Below are positions 7,840 through 15,532 of a stretch of 64,000 nt of DNA, one piece after another (the first letter of the stretch is position 1; each line of letters starts with the position of its first letter). The notes below the pieces were generated by a model, which saw only the letters and a list, made by a program, of their open reading frames with translations, did not search any database and was not told the origin of the DNA. The position numbers and the translations under genes were made by a program. This DNA is from Halobacillus campisalis (GTDB lineage: Bacteria > Bacillota > Bacilli > Bacillales > Halobacillaceae): positions 388,794-452,793 of the forward strand of contig NZ_JAPVRC010000003.1 in assembly GCF_030345335.1 (NCBI RefSeq), read 5' to 3'.

Positions 7840-8091
7840 TTACCGCTTGGTTAATTCTTCCCACTGCTCCATTTCCAGCTTCTTAGCTGTTTCATATCTG
7901 ACCAGCAGTTCTTCTTCTTGCTTCTTATAGACTTCTTCTGAGACTTCATCCAATTCATACATCATTTGTAAATGAATGAGTTTCTTTTGAATCGTTTCGA
8001 GATCATAAAATTCTTTATCCACTTCTTCCTTTACGTGCTCGCCAATATTTATAATCATGTCGATGGGAAAAGTGAATAATTTATGAATCAT
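7840..8091 (-). CDS. gvpG: Gas vesicle protein GvpG
   Basis: The 83-residue protein begins MIHKLFTFPIDMIINIGEHV and continues with a charged helix (EEVDKEFYDLETIQKKLIHL), as in GvpG proteins, which are short, helical and always placed between gvpF and gvpL. Its ATG overlaps the gvpF stop by 4 bp, so the genes are coupled. Confidence 0.92.
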   Translation of the reverse strand: MIHKLFTFPIDMIINIGEHVKEEVDKEFYDLETIQKKLIHLQMMYELDEVSEEVYKKQEEELLVRYETAKKLEMEQWEELTKR

Positions 8092-8852
8092 GTGCTCTCC
8101 TCCACTTTCAATTTAATATTAATGAAATTGTATGCCGGCCAAGGCCCGGTATATTTGAAGTCGACTTTATCTTTCCATTTCTCGTGCATTTCGTTCACTT
8201 TCTCGTCAAACTGATCTTCCTTACTGCGATCGATCAGATAAGATCCATTGAGCAGCATTTTTTCACCGATTGGATCGTTCGCTTTAGCCGAATCTGAATA
8301 CTTCACTAAAGGCGCGTGTATATCTTGTTCGATCTCCTGCTGTAGGGACTTGAAAAACTTCTGGGCCATTTCTCCGAGCTTCATTCGGTCGAAATATCCT
8401 GCATCCTCAGATTTCTTTGATACTTCGCTTTTCTTCTGCATAACTTTGGAATCCTTTGAAATCTGGTTCTCCAGCCATTCTTTCTTTCCGACGACCTTTA
8501 GACCGACCTCGATTTTATTCTTGATCTGCGGGAACAGTTTCGATAATTGTGGATATAAGTTCTTCAGTAAAACCTCAATATCTTCTGTTGAATGAAATAC
8601 GTTTCCGAAGCTGATAGGAACTACAGTATCCTCTTTATCCATAACGTTTGAAATGACCTGCTGATGAAGCATGAGGTTCTCTTTATTCGGGTGATAAATT
8701 TTCATCGGGACTTCTGCAGCGACCATAGCTGCATCCTGATAATGAACCGTAAACGTTTCACGATCTTCTCCTTCAAAATGGATAGTGCCGAATTCCTTTT
8801 TCTCCTGTGTCTGGATACTGCAAAAAATGTATATTCCTGTTTCTTGTTCCAC
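8088..8852 (-). CDS. gvpF: Gas vesicle protein GvpF
   Basis: The start is taken as GTG at 8852 (MEQETGIYIFCSIQ): GGGGG lies 7 bp upstream and this removes an overlap with gvpN; an ATG nine codons upstream is an alternative. The 254-residue product has both halves of the GvpF/L fold: VVPISFGNVFHSTEDIEVLL in the first, a helical middle, and TGPWPAYNFINIKL at the C-terminus. GvpF is the GvpF/L member reported in vesicles and thought to start GvpA polymerisation. Confidence 0.94.
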   Translation of the reverse strand: MEQETGIYIFCSIQTQEKKEFGTIHFEGEDRETFTVHYQDAAMVAAEVPMKIYHPNKENLMLHQQVISNVMDKEDTVVPISFGNVFHSTEDIEVLLKNLYPQLSKLFPQIKNKIEVGLKVVGKKEWLENQISKDSKVMQKKSEVSKKSEDAGYFDRMKLGEMAQKFFKSLQQEIEQDIHAPLVKYSDSAKANDPIGEKMLLNGSYLIDRSKEDQFDEKVNEMHEKWKDKVDFKYTGPWPAYNFINIKLKVEEST

Positions 8853-8863
8853 TTTGTTTCCCC

Positions 8864-9775
8864 CTATACTTCTCTGCATTCCGCTAAAATTTTATCTCGT
8901 AAATCATCGATCGACTCGGACTCATCAGAACATGACCGTAATGGAAATAACGTGATATCCATACATAAATCCTGAAATTCTTCGTCATTGCCGTCGACCT
9001 TGATGTCGTACTTTTCTACAACCTGAGCAATCATAAGAGATGAGCGTAAACTCAAACTTGCTATGTCGTTATCACATAGATTCCTGACACGATTGACAAA
9101 TTGAACAATTGCTTCCGCTTTATATTTTCTTAGTTTCGTTTTTTTCATTACGATAGCGACTTCCGCTTCTTCGTCCATATACTCCACTGGAAGAGTTACC
9201 ATACGATCCAGTAACGCATCCTGCGATTGATAGACTCCCGCATATTCTGCCGGGTTGCTCGTGAAAATAACTGAGAAATTGGGGTGAACATCTATATGAG
9301 AGGCTGTTCGCTTCGTTCCATACAGAGGAAGGATTTTCTCCTCAAGAATCGAAAGAAACAGGTTATTCGTTTCTGGCTGCGAACGAGTAAACTCATCGTA
9401 CACCACTGTATAGCCTTCCTTTACAGCTTCATACAAACGGCCTTGCACCCACTCTTCGGAGATATTTTCTTCGATTTTATGAACGGTGCGCACGAAGTTA
9501 TCGTTCAGTTTCTTTCTCCTATAACCTGTATATGCCCCGATCAAATCTTCGTTCGATAACTCTTTATTTCCATTGATCAGCAATACGGGCCGCTGTCGCT
9601 GTTTGGCAATGTGGAGGGCAAGTGTGGTTTTTCCTATTCCTGAGGGACCGGTGAAATGCACAGGATATCCAGTCTTTAAATATCGTAAGGACCGCTGGAT
9701 CAAACTTTTAAAATAGGGATCGTTGTATACGTCTTGCTGGGTCTGGTTACTGGTGCTGTCCTTTAAAATCGTCAT
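8864..9775 (-). CDS. gvpN: Gas vesicle AAA+ ATPase GvpN
   Basis: GvpN is a MoxR/NorQ-type AAA+ ATPase that promotes gas vesicle enlargement. Visible motifs: Walker A GPSGIGKT at residues 43-50, Walker B VVYDEF at 124-129, and a sensor-like FTSNPAEYAGVY. The 303-residue length is normal. GvpR lies 17 bp upstream and gvpF 11 bp downstream, so it is within the operon. Confidence 0.97.
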   Translation of the reverse strand: MTILKDSTSNQTQQDVYNDPYFKSLIQRSLRYLKTGYPVHFTGPSGIGKTTLALHIAKQRQRPVLLINGNKELSNEDLIGAYTGYRRKKLNDNFVRTVHKIEENISEEWVQGRLYEAVKEGYTVVYDEFTRSQPETNNLFLSILEEKILPLYGTKRTASHIDVHPNFSVIFTSNPAEYAGVYQSQDALLDRMVTLPVEYMDEEAEVAIVMKKTKLRKYKAEAIVQFVNRVRNLCDNDIASLSLRSSLMIAQVVEKYDIKVDGNDEEFQDLCMDITLFPLRSCSDESESIDDLRDKILAECREV

Positions 9776-9792
9776 TCTCTGCCCTCCCTACT

Positions 9793-10056
9793 TTATTCGG
9801 CTTGCTCTTCAAGGTCACTTCTGAACCTGAGACTGATACGGTGGAATTCTGTTACTTCTTTATCGTTATCAACGGTCACTTCATACAAGCCGACCATTTC
9901 ATCATGAGCGTACCTGCGCATATATTCCCGTTCTTCAATCACTTCTACTAGAACTCTCCAGCCTTCATTCTCTTCCTTCTTTTTCACTGAAATGATCTTA
10001 TGTGGCGGAGCGATATGTTCTTTAAAAAACTGCGTAACGTTATCCATAATCTTCAT
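9793..10056 (-). CDS. gvpR: Gas vesicle protein GvpR (GvpO family)
   Basis: This 87-residue protein (VTQFFKEHIAPPHKIISVKK then GWRVLVEVIEEREYMRRYAH and LVGLYEV-like strand, VTEFHRISLRFR) has the GvpO-type fold signature, with the conserved W-x-V-x-VEVxExxR-x-P-like stretch. In B. megaterium the gene between gvpB and gvpN is called gvpR. The ribosome binding site (GGAAGGTG) is rather far from the ATG. Exact role in assembly unknown. Confidence 0.88.
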   Translation of the reverse strand: MKIMDNVTQFFKEHIAPPHKIISVKKKEENEGWRVLVEVIEEREYMRRYAHDEMVGLYEVTVDNDKEVTEFHRISLRFRSDLEEQAE

Positions 10057-10089
10057 GACTTTTTCAGCACCTTCCTAACTGCATATTGA

Positions 10090-10118
10090 AGAGGGCTAGA
10101 CTTTTTCTCCAGCCCTCT
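10090..10118 (-). other. Hairpin between gvpA and gvpR
   Basis: AGAGGGCT and AGCCCTCT form a perfect 8-bp stem around a 13-nt loop, 9 bp after the gvpA stop on the minus strand. No T run follows, so it is more likely an RNA-stabilising or processing hairpin, or a partial attenuator that keeps gvpA mRNA above the accessory genes. This role is inferred. Confidence 0.7.
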
Positions 10119-10126
10119 CTTAACTA

Positions 10127-10423
10127 CTAGATGTTAAATTGGGCACGTTCGTTTTCCTGGGAATTGGATGGAGATGATGATTCCTGCTCTCCCAGACGTC
10201 CTCCCAGACCTTCTTCTTCCACTTCGTCACGAAGCAGTCCTACTGCTTCCGCGTAACGAAGCCATGTGTCTACACTTGCTACTACGACTCTCGCTTCTAC
10301 GGTAATAAGTTCAATTCCTACCACGTTAATTCGAACAAACGCATCAATTACAATCCCTTTATCCAGAATACGGTCAATTACTTCAGCCAAGCTTGAACTA
10401 TCTGTCGATTTTTGAATAGCCAT
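10127..10423 (-). CDS. gvpA: Major gas vesicle structural protein GvpA/GvpB
   Basis: GvpA forms the ribs of the gas-permeable, water-excluding shell. The core is clear: [20 protein letters not shown], then [20 protein letters not shown] and [14 protein letters not shown]. The product is 98 residues, longer than the 70-88 usual for GvpA, because of an acidic, serine-rich tail after residue 68. It is the only strongly GvpA-like gene, whereas B. megaterium has two (gvpA and gvpB). A strong AGGAGAGGAG ribosome binding site and a downstream hairpin fit high expression. Confidence 0.97.
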   Translation of the reverse strand: MAIQKSTDSSSLAEVIDRILDKGIVIDAFVRINVVGIELITVEARVVVASVDTWLRYAEAVGLLRDEVEEEGLGGRLGEQESSSPSNSQENERAQFNI

Positions 10424-10444
10424 AATGATTCTCCTCTCCTATTT

Positions 10445-11041
10445 TTAAAAATAGTTTTTAATATTTTCAATCCCTTTGACGTCTTTGGGACCCTTCACAT
10501 CACTGTAACTTCTGATGTCCGCTGTCCCTTTGACATCTTTAGGACCTTTCACATGATTGTAACTCTTAATATTCGACACACCCTTTATATCCTGTGCGCC
10601 TCTAAGCGTATTATGGCTTGTGCGCATGGTTGAGGGTTTGTTTTCGTCTATCTTTTCCTGCAGCTCTTTACCTGATTCTTTAAAAGAAGCGAGGTTTTGT
10701 CTAAGCTCCAGCATGCCATCCTGCATTTTTTCCTGAGCCTCTTCAGCTTTCGCATGGACTTTTTCAGCATTTTCTTCTTTCTTTTCTTGCAGGTTCTCAG
10801 TTAATTGATTAGCTTCCGATTGCAGTTGTTTCTTAAACTGCTCTCGAATCTGATCGCCCATTTCGTCTTTTACTTCTTCTTCCGCATGTTCTTTTGCTTC
10901 AACGGGATCGTCTGCTTTCTTCACTACACGAGAAACTCGGGGCCATTGATTCTTTACGGCTCTGGCTGACTTCTTAACACCACCTTCGATTTTCTCTAAC
11001 ATACCTTCGGATTGAGTGTTTTCCTTTTCTTCTTCGCTCAT
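10445..11041 (-). CDS. GvpQ-like charged protein, first gene of gvp operon
   Basis: This 198-residue protein is highly charged and helical: residues about 40-125 are an E/K-rich coiled-coil region (EQFKKQLQSEANQLTENLQE). The C-terminal 50 residues carry short repeats built on VKGPKDVKG and IKSY/IRSY (three cycles). Position directly before gvpA/B suggests GvpQ, and B. megaterium GvpQ is also a charged protein, but I cannot confirm homology. No membrane segment. It is 21 bp from gvpA and surely in the same transcript. Confidence 0.6.
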   Translation of the reverse strand: MSEEEKENTQSEGMLEKIEGGVKKSARAVKNQWPRVSRVVKKADDPVEAKEHAEEEVKDEMGDQIREQFKKQLQSEANQLTENLQEKKEENAEKVHAKAEEAQEKMQDGMLELRQNLASFKESGKELQEKIDENKPSTMRTSHNTLRGAQDIKGVSNIKSYNHVKGPKDVKGTADIRSYSDVKGPKDVKGIENIKNYF

Positions 11042-11092
11042 TCCATCACCCTTTTAAAAAATACCTTTTTTTAGAAGCTATTTTTATTCTTC

Positions 11093-11118
11093 CTTCCCAT
11101 GTGAGAGATCTTGAAAAC
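11093..11118 (-). promoter_or_regulatory. Possible sigma-B-like promoter of the gas vesicle operon
   Basis: On the minus strand GTTTTC, 14 bp, GGGAAG, about 50 bp before the first gvp start. It matches sigma-B (GTTTAA-N12-14-GGGTAT) only partly. A sigma-A alternative nearby is TTACCA-N19-TAATAT, with poor spacing. The choice is uncertain. Confidence 0.35.
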
Positions 11119-11299
11119 CTATATTAGAAAGGTTTCTTTTTGAAATGGTAATAATTTCTCTTATTATTACAGAAATCGAGTTTTCATTAGTTCTAAAGCA
11201 CCTTATAAACAAAGGGATTATTCATGACTCTTTTAATTATTATTACAAATATTACTATTATATTTTTTCTAGTATAATAATTCTCCTTAACGTGAAAGT

Positions 11300-11325
11300 G
11301 TTTGAATTTTTTTCTAGAGAGGAAT
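11300..11325 (+). promoter_or_regulatory. Sigma-B-like promoter of the SDR gene
   Basis: GTTTGA, 14 bp, AGGAAT lies 30 bp before the SDR ATG. The match to sigma-B consensus is five of six in each box if GGGAAT is accepted as a -10 form. Relatives of this SDR (YdaD, YhdF, YhxC) include sigma-B stress genes in B. subtilis. Confidence 0.5.
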
Positions 11326-11354
11326 AGATTATTTATCGAACCTAAGGAGGAATT

Positions 11355-12227
11355 ATGATGAATCGAATGGATCGACAAACACAAGGCCAGCCAGGTCAAG
11401 AACAGGAAAGACAGCCTGGTTTTGAAGATAAAATGGATCCGCTTCCGCTACAGGCGGATGAGGATTACCGCAGTGGAAACAAATTAAAAGGAAAAGTAGC
11501 ACTTATTACAGGCGGCGATAGCGGCATCGGCCGTTCCGTAGCCATTGGGTATGCAAAAGAAGGAGCAGACGTTGCGATATCCTATCTTGATGAGCATGAA
11601 GACGCCGAATATACGAAAGAGAAAATCGAAGCTGAAGGACGCAAGGCGATTTTGATTCCTGGCGATGTCGGGGACGAATCAGTTTGTCGTGATGCTGTAG
11701 AGAAAACCGTCAATGAGCTAGGGAAGCTGGACATTCTCGTCAATAATGCAGCTGAACAGCACCCTACAGATGACATTATGAACATCTCAACGGAGCAGTT
11801 GGAAAGCACGTTTAAAACGAATATCTACTCTATGTTCCACTTAACGAAAGCCGCTCTTCCTCATTTAAAAAAAGGAAGTGCCATCATCAATACAGCTTCC
11901 GTTAACCCGTATACCGGAAACGAACAGCTTGTGGATTACACGGCAACGAAAGGGGCAGTTGTCGCTTTCACAAGATCGATGGCTAAGCAGCTTGTCGATA
12001 AAGGAATCCGCGTCAATGGAGTAGCACCCGGTCCGATTTGGACACCGTTGATTCCGTCCACTTTCTCTGAAGAAAAAGTGGAACAGTTCGGTTCCGATAC
12101 GCCGATGAACCGTCCGGGTCAGCCTGTGGAGCACGTAGGCAGCTATGTTCTGTTAGCTTCTGACGATTCCACGTATATTACTGGCCAATTCATTCACATT
12201 AATGGCGGAATGATTATGAACAGCTAG
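11355..12227 (+). CDS. SDR family oxidoreductase (YhdF/YdaD general stress type)
   Basis: A 290-residue NAD(P)-dependent short-chain dehydrogenase. Motifs: cofactor-binding TGGDSGIGRSVA (about residues 52-63), NNAAEQ, the catalytic serine region NTASVNPY, and YTATKG with the catalytic Y-x3-K. The extended N-terminus (QPGFEDKMDPLPLQADEDYR) is typical of the YhdF/YhxC/GsiB-neighbour group of stress oxidoreductases. Substrate unknown. AAGGAGG lies 4 bp before the ATG. It is divergent from the gvp operon and has a sigma-B-like promoter. Confidence 0.92.
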   Translation: MMNRMDRQTQGQPGQEQERQPGFEDKMDPLPLQADEDYRSGNKLKGKVALITGGDSGIGRSVAIGYAKEGADVAISYLDEHEDAEYTKEKIEAEGRKAILIPGDVGDESVCRDAVEKTVNELGKLDILVNNAAEQHPTDDIMNISTEQLESTFKTNIYSMFHLTKAALPHLKKGSAIINTASVNPYTGNEQLVDYTATKGAVVAFTRSMAKQLVDKGIRVNGVAPGPIWTPLIPSTFSEEKVEQFGSDTPMNRPGQPVEHVGSYVLLASDDSTYITGQFIHINGGMIMNS

Positions 12228-12282
12228 TTGGAATAAAAAGAACCCGATATATTGATTAAAGGGTTCATACCTGAAAAATATG

Positions 12283-12314
12283 GCGCTCTCGCTTAATAGC
12301 GAGAGTGCTTTTCT
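12283..12314 (+). terminator. Rho-independent terminator after the SDR gene
   Basis: GCTCTCGCT and AGCGAGAGT pair around TAAT, flanked by GC/GC, followed by TTTTCTTTTT. It lies 55 bp after the stop codon. Confidence 0.85.
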
Positions 12315-12365
12315 TTTTATTATAGGCTCTGTTCATATAAGCTTCCTTTTCTTGAAGGCGCTAAT

Positions 12366-12440
12366 TCTAAATGTTCGGACTGTTTCCGTTATGTTCGACA
12401 GCGGCAGGAGCTCCTATTTCAGGAGTTCTTATCACTCTTC
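12366..12440. repeat. Decayed copy of the dispersed intergenic repeat
   Basis: ATGTTCGGACTGTTTCCGTT followed by ATGTTCGACAGCG resembles the end of the copy at 20205-20325 read on the other strand. It keeps the GTTTCCGTT end sequence also seen at 19778. The inner stem is lost. The rest of the gene-free stretch 12315-12644 shows no further gene; a 78-codon open frame there lacks a ribosome binding site. Confidence 0.5.
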
Positions 12441-12644
12441 TCTTGAATGGATTAGCTTCCCAACCCCCCCTTACTCTCATTTCGGCAACGAATCCCGTCA
12501 GGCTCGAAACTAAGTCTGTAACAATCCTGCGGTATCATTGAATGATCCTCTTATAAATCATCAACAACGACGTATCACATAGATTTATACTAAAGTAGAA
12601 ATGCATAACTAAAAACACGGTCTCTATTCTTAAAATGGTTAGGA

Positions 12645-12842
12645 TCAAAAAAGTGAAAGATATCCTAAAGGTAATAGTGTTGCTATGAAAAAGCCAGCCA
12701 AAGTTGAAATCGTAATCAAAAATCTATGTTTTCGTTTTGATATCTCATCTCTTTTTAAGGCTGTATTATAAACCTTAATCAATGAACGAACCGTGGTGTA
12801 TATGATTAAAGCCGAAAAGATACTAAACAAGAATATTTCCAT
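12645..12842 (-). CDS. Small two-helix membrane protein, unrecognised
   Basis: A 65-residue protein with two predicted membrane helices (residues about 3-20 and 43-62) separated by a basic loop (DEISKRKHRF). AAAGGGGGAG stands at a good distance before the ATG, which supports a real gene. I do not recognise the family. It lies alone between gene-free stretches. Confidence 0.65.
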   Translation of the reverse strand: MEIFLFSIFSALIIYTTVRSLIKVYNTALKRDEISKRKHRFLITISTLAGFFIATLLPLGYLSLF

Positions 12843-13055
12843 TATTTCTCCCCCTTTCTAATTATCATTTTTTAAGAATATTTATTAACAGCTTCCGTAA
12901 AAACGATCTTCTAAGAAAAAGGTTTCAATCCTATATAAAGATTTCTGAATTTACCCCCTGATTCACTTACTTTGATCATAAAACAATTATTTCTCGCAAG
13001 CGTTAGTACTCAAATCTCCTGTTCATTCATTAAAAAGAACTAGTCTCTATCAAAA

Positions 13056-13085
13056 AACAATCTGCTTTGATCCCGGCAGATTGTT
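13056..13085. terminator. Bidirectional terminator after a gene remnant
   Basis: AACAATCTGC and GCAGATTGTT form a perfect 10-bp stem with a 10-nt loop; T-rich tracts follow on both strands. On the minus strand it follows the remnant at 13107-13223. Confidence 0.8.
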
Positions 13086-13106
13086 AATTTTTCGTCCCCG
13101 TACATA

Positions 13107-13223
13107 CTAAACAGCTTCTCTATTCATTCGATATTGCTGGAAACGATATAGAAGGAAATAAGTTAAACCGATCGTCTCGATTATGATAAACCACCACAAT
13201 AACGGGGTAATGGAATATACAGG
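13107..13223 (-). pseudogene. C-terminal remnant of a membrane protein
   Basis: The minus strand is open for 38 codons up to a TAG at 13107, reading a membrane helix (TPLLWWFIIIETIGLTYFLL) and a basic cytoplasmic-type tail (YRFQQYRMNREAV). There is an in-frame stop directly upstream (13224-13226), no start codon and no ribosome binding site, yet a strong terminator follows. This looks like the tail of a deleted multi-helix membrane protein. The family is not recognised. Chance is possible but the composition is protein-like. The rest of 12843-13263 shows nothing else. Confidence 0.5.
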
Positions 13224-13263
13224 TTAACTAGAAATGTACTACAAGAGAAGGAGTTCGATGACT

Positions 13264-14091
13264 ATGCCAGAAGGTCCAGAGATTAAACGCGCCGCCGATC
13301 AAGTCGAAAAAGCCTTAGCAGGACGACCTGTGAACGAACTTTACTTCGCTTTCGATCATTTAAAAGACTATGAAAGCATATTAAAGGGCACATCCATAGA
13401 AAAAGTTAAAACTAAAGGGAAAGCGATGCTCATCCATTTTACGAACGGCTATACTATTTATTCTCACAATCAGCTGTACGGAAAATGGTACATTCGAAAC
13501 GCCTATAACTATCCTAAGACGAATCGGCAGCTGAGATTAGCTCTTCATAATGAGAAAAAGTCGGCCTTATTATACAGTGCTTCCGATATTGAAGTGATGC
13601 GCGATGAAGAAGTCCCTTTCCATTCGTTCATCGCAAAAGCGGGACCTGATTTATTAAGTGAACCTGTGACTGCCGAGGATCTGATTTCCCGCTTCCAAAG
13701 TGACAAATTCCGCAGAAGAAAGTGGACAGCCTTGCTGCTCGATCAAACGTTTATCGCAGGGGTCGGGAATTATCTGCGCAGTGAAATTTTATTTTCCGCT
13801 GGCATTCATCCTGACCTGCGTCCGATCGATTGTACAAAGGAAAAACTCGCCAAAGCCGCACATGCTTGTATCGATCTTATGTGGAGATCTTATGAAAACA
13901 ACGGCATTACGAATGATCTTACATTAGCTGAACGCTTAAAAGCTGAAGGAGCCAAGCGATATCAATACAGACATTGGGTGTTCAACCGGGAAGGACTGCC
14001 CTGCCGATTATGTGGAACGGAAATCGTGAAGTTCAAAGCAGGATCGCGTCGCTGCTATTACTGTCCAAACTGTCAGTCTAATGAATCGTAA
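13264..14091 (+). CDS. nei: Formamidopyrimidine-DNA glycosylase/endonuclease VIII family
   Basis: A DNA glycosylase/AP lyase removing oxidised bases. The start must be ATG 13264, because the enzyme acts through the proline exposed after Met removal: MPEGPEIKRA gives P2 and E3. Upstream in-frame codons are open but would destroy this. Residue features: a lysine in the TKGKAM loop, the helix-two-turn-helix FIAGVGNYLRSEI, and a C-terminal zinc finger C-x2-C...C-x2-C (CRLCG, CYYCPNC). The 275-residue length is normal. Nei rather than MutM is preferred from the EIKRAADQVEKAL N-terminus. Its end overlaps the convergent gene at 14073 by 19 bp. Confidence 0.9.
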   Translation: MPEGPEIKRAADQVEKALAGRPVNELYFAFDHLKDYESILKGTSIEKVKTKGKAMLIHFTNGYTIYSHNQLYGKWYIRNAYNYPKTNRQLRLALHNEKKSALLYSASDIEVMRDEEVPFHSFIAKAGPDLLSEPVTAEDLISRFQSDKFRRRKWTALLLDQTFIAGVGNYLRSEILFSAGIHPDLRPIDCTKEKLAKAAHACIDLMWRSYENNGITNDLTLAERLKAEGAKRYQYRHWVFNREGLPCRLCGTEIVKFKAGSRRCYYCPNCQSNES

Positions 14092-14570
14092 AATATATGC
14101 TGAGCTGTGATTCCTTTATTCAACGTGATTTTCCCAAAAGAATAATGAGGGAGTCTGCGTTTATCAGTAGCTGAACCAGGATTGAACAGCATTGTTTTTT
14201 TTGAAAATTTTAGAAGAGGGAGGTGGGAATGTCCAAAGATGATCAAGTCCACATCCTCCTCTTCAAATTCAGCTGCTGCACGTTTTTCTGTCGTTTTCTT
14301 TTCTCCATGTCCATGAACGACACCTATTTTATACCCTTCTACATTCAGCAATTGTCTCCTCGGGACTAACCGCTTCATATCTTCCCCATCTACATTCCCA
14401 TACACTCCGTAAAGATCACCAAATTGCTGGAAATGCTCATATATATCAGGGGTCTGCCAATCCCCCGCATGGATGACTAAGTCCGCCTTTTTCATTTCTT
14501 CCTGCAGAAGAAAAGGGAGCTTTTTTCCTTTTTTCGGCATATGGGTATCCGACACCACGATAATGTTCAT
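14073..14570 (-). CDS. YfcE/MJ0936-type metallophosphodiesterase
   Basis: A 165-residue calcineurin-like phosphoesterase. Metal-binding motifs in order: VVSDTHMP (D-x-H), HAGDWQ (GD), GVYGNVDG (GNxD), VVHGHG (GH) and FGHSHLP (GHxH). Family members are small metal-dependent phosphodiesterases or phosphatases; the physiological substrate is unknown. It converges on nei, overlapping it by 19 bp. Confidence 0.92.
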   Translation of the reverse strand: MNIIVVSDTHMPKKGKKLPFLLQEEMKKADLVIHAGDWQTPDIYEHFQQFGDLYGVYGNVDGEDMKRLVPRRQLLNVEGYKIGVVHGHGEKKTTEKRAAAEFEEEDVDLIIFGHSHLPLLKFSKKTMLFNPGSATDKRRLPHYSFGKITLNKGITAQHIFYDSLD

Positions 14571-14660
14571 TTACATGACCTCCTTTGATTCAAGACGTTT
14601 ATTTTGGGATCAAAAGGGAACAAGAATATGGAATATTATTCAATAAAGGAGATTGTATCT

Positions 14661-15470
14661 ATGTCCCATTATATTGAAGTTGACCATCATGTCGAATTAT
14701 TTGTACAAGATATAGGAGAAGGACAGCCGATCGTATTCATCCATGGCTGGCCGCTCAATCACGAAATGTTCGAATATCAAATGAACGAACTTCCTCAAAA
14801 AGGGTATCGTTTTATAGGTATTGACTTACGAGGTTTCGGAAAATCCGACAAGCCTTCCTATGGATATGATTACGACACACTCGCTCATGACATTAAAATC
14901 GTCGTGGAATACTTACAGCTGGAGAATTTTTATTTGGCAGGTTTCTCAATGGGAGGCCCTATTTCCATTCGCTATGCGACAAAATATGCAAATGCTCAGT
15001 TTGCTAAACTAATTTTGATCGGAGCGGCTGCCCCAAGCTTTACACAGCGTGATGGGTACGCGTACGGTTTGCATAAGGAAGAAGTAGATGGTCTGATTTA
15101 TGGAATTAAGCAGGATCGCCCGGCCGCTTTGGCAGATTTCGGAACAAATTTCTACAATACTCGCGTTTCAGAACCATTAAAAGAATGGTTCCTCGGGTTA
15201 GGGTTACAAGCCTCTGCCCACGGCACGATTGCCTGTGCTGCTTCCTTAAGGGACGAAGATTTACGTGGTGAACTGGATCAAATCAAAGTTCCAACTGTGA
15301 TCATGCACGGTAAGCTGGATGAAATCTGTGAATATAACTTCGCTCTGGAACTTGAGAAGAGAATTCCTAGTTCAACGTTGATTTCTTTTGAAGAAAGCGG
15401 ACACGGCCTGATTTATGATGAACGCGATAAATTCAACGAAGAGCTGCTTAAATTGATTGAAAAAAGATAA
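14661..15470 (+). CDS. Alpha/beta hydrolase
   Basis: The start is ATG 14661 (MSHYIEVDHHVELFVQDIG), 9 bp after AAAGGAG; the frame is open upstream without a better site. The 269-residue product has an oxyanion HGWP motif, the nucleophile elbow GFSMGG, an acid in HGKLDEICEY and the catalytic histidine in ESGHGLIYDE. It resembles haloperoxidase/esterase type hydrolases; natural substrate unknown. A shared terminator separates it from convergent rsmG. Confidence 0.9.
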   Translation: MSHYIEVDHHVELFVQDIGEGQPIVFIHGWPLNHEMFEYQMNELPQKGYRFIGIDLRGFGKSDKPSYGYDYDTLAHDIKIVVEYLQLENFYLAGFSMGGPISIRYATKYANAQFAKLILIGAAAPSFTQRDGYAYGLHKEEVDGLIYGIKQDRPAALADFGTNFYNTRVSEPLKEWFLGLGLQASAHGTIACAASLRDEDLRGELDQIKVPTVIMHGKLDEICEYNFALELEKRIPSSTLISFEESGHGLIYDERDKFNEELLKLIEKR

Positions 15471-15493
15471 GAGCGCTCCAAAAAATCTTCCAC

Positions 15494-15532
15494 AAAAAAC
15501 CCCTCTATTTCCTGGGAAATAGAGGGGTTTTC
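15494..15532. terminator. Bidirectional terminator between hydrolase and rsmG
   Basis: AACCCCTCTATTTCC and its complement form a 15-bp stem with a very short loop, flanked by A and T runs. The centre reads ATTTCCTGGGAAAT (15507-15520), one base off the Noc-binding consensus ATTTCCCGGGAAAT. Confidence 0.9.

Noticed and set aside
11145..11399. Overlapping 60- and 68-codon frames between gvp and SDR genes
   Set aside because: AT-rich promoter region; no ribosome binding sites; one runs into the SDR start.
12280..12513. 77-codon plus-strand open frame after the SDR gene
   Set aside because: It starts inside the terminator hairpin and runs through a decayed repeat, with no ribosome binding site.
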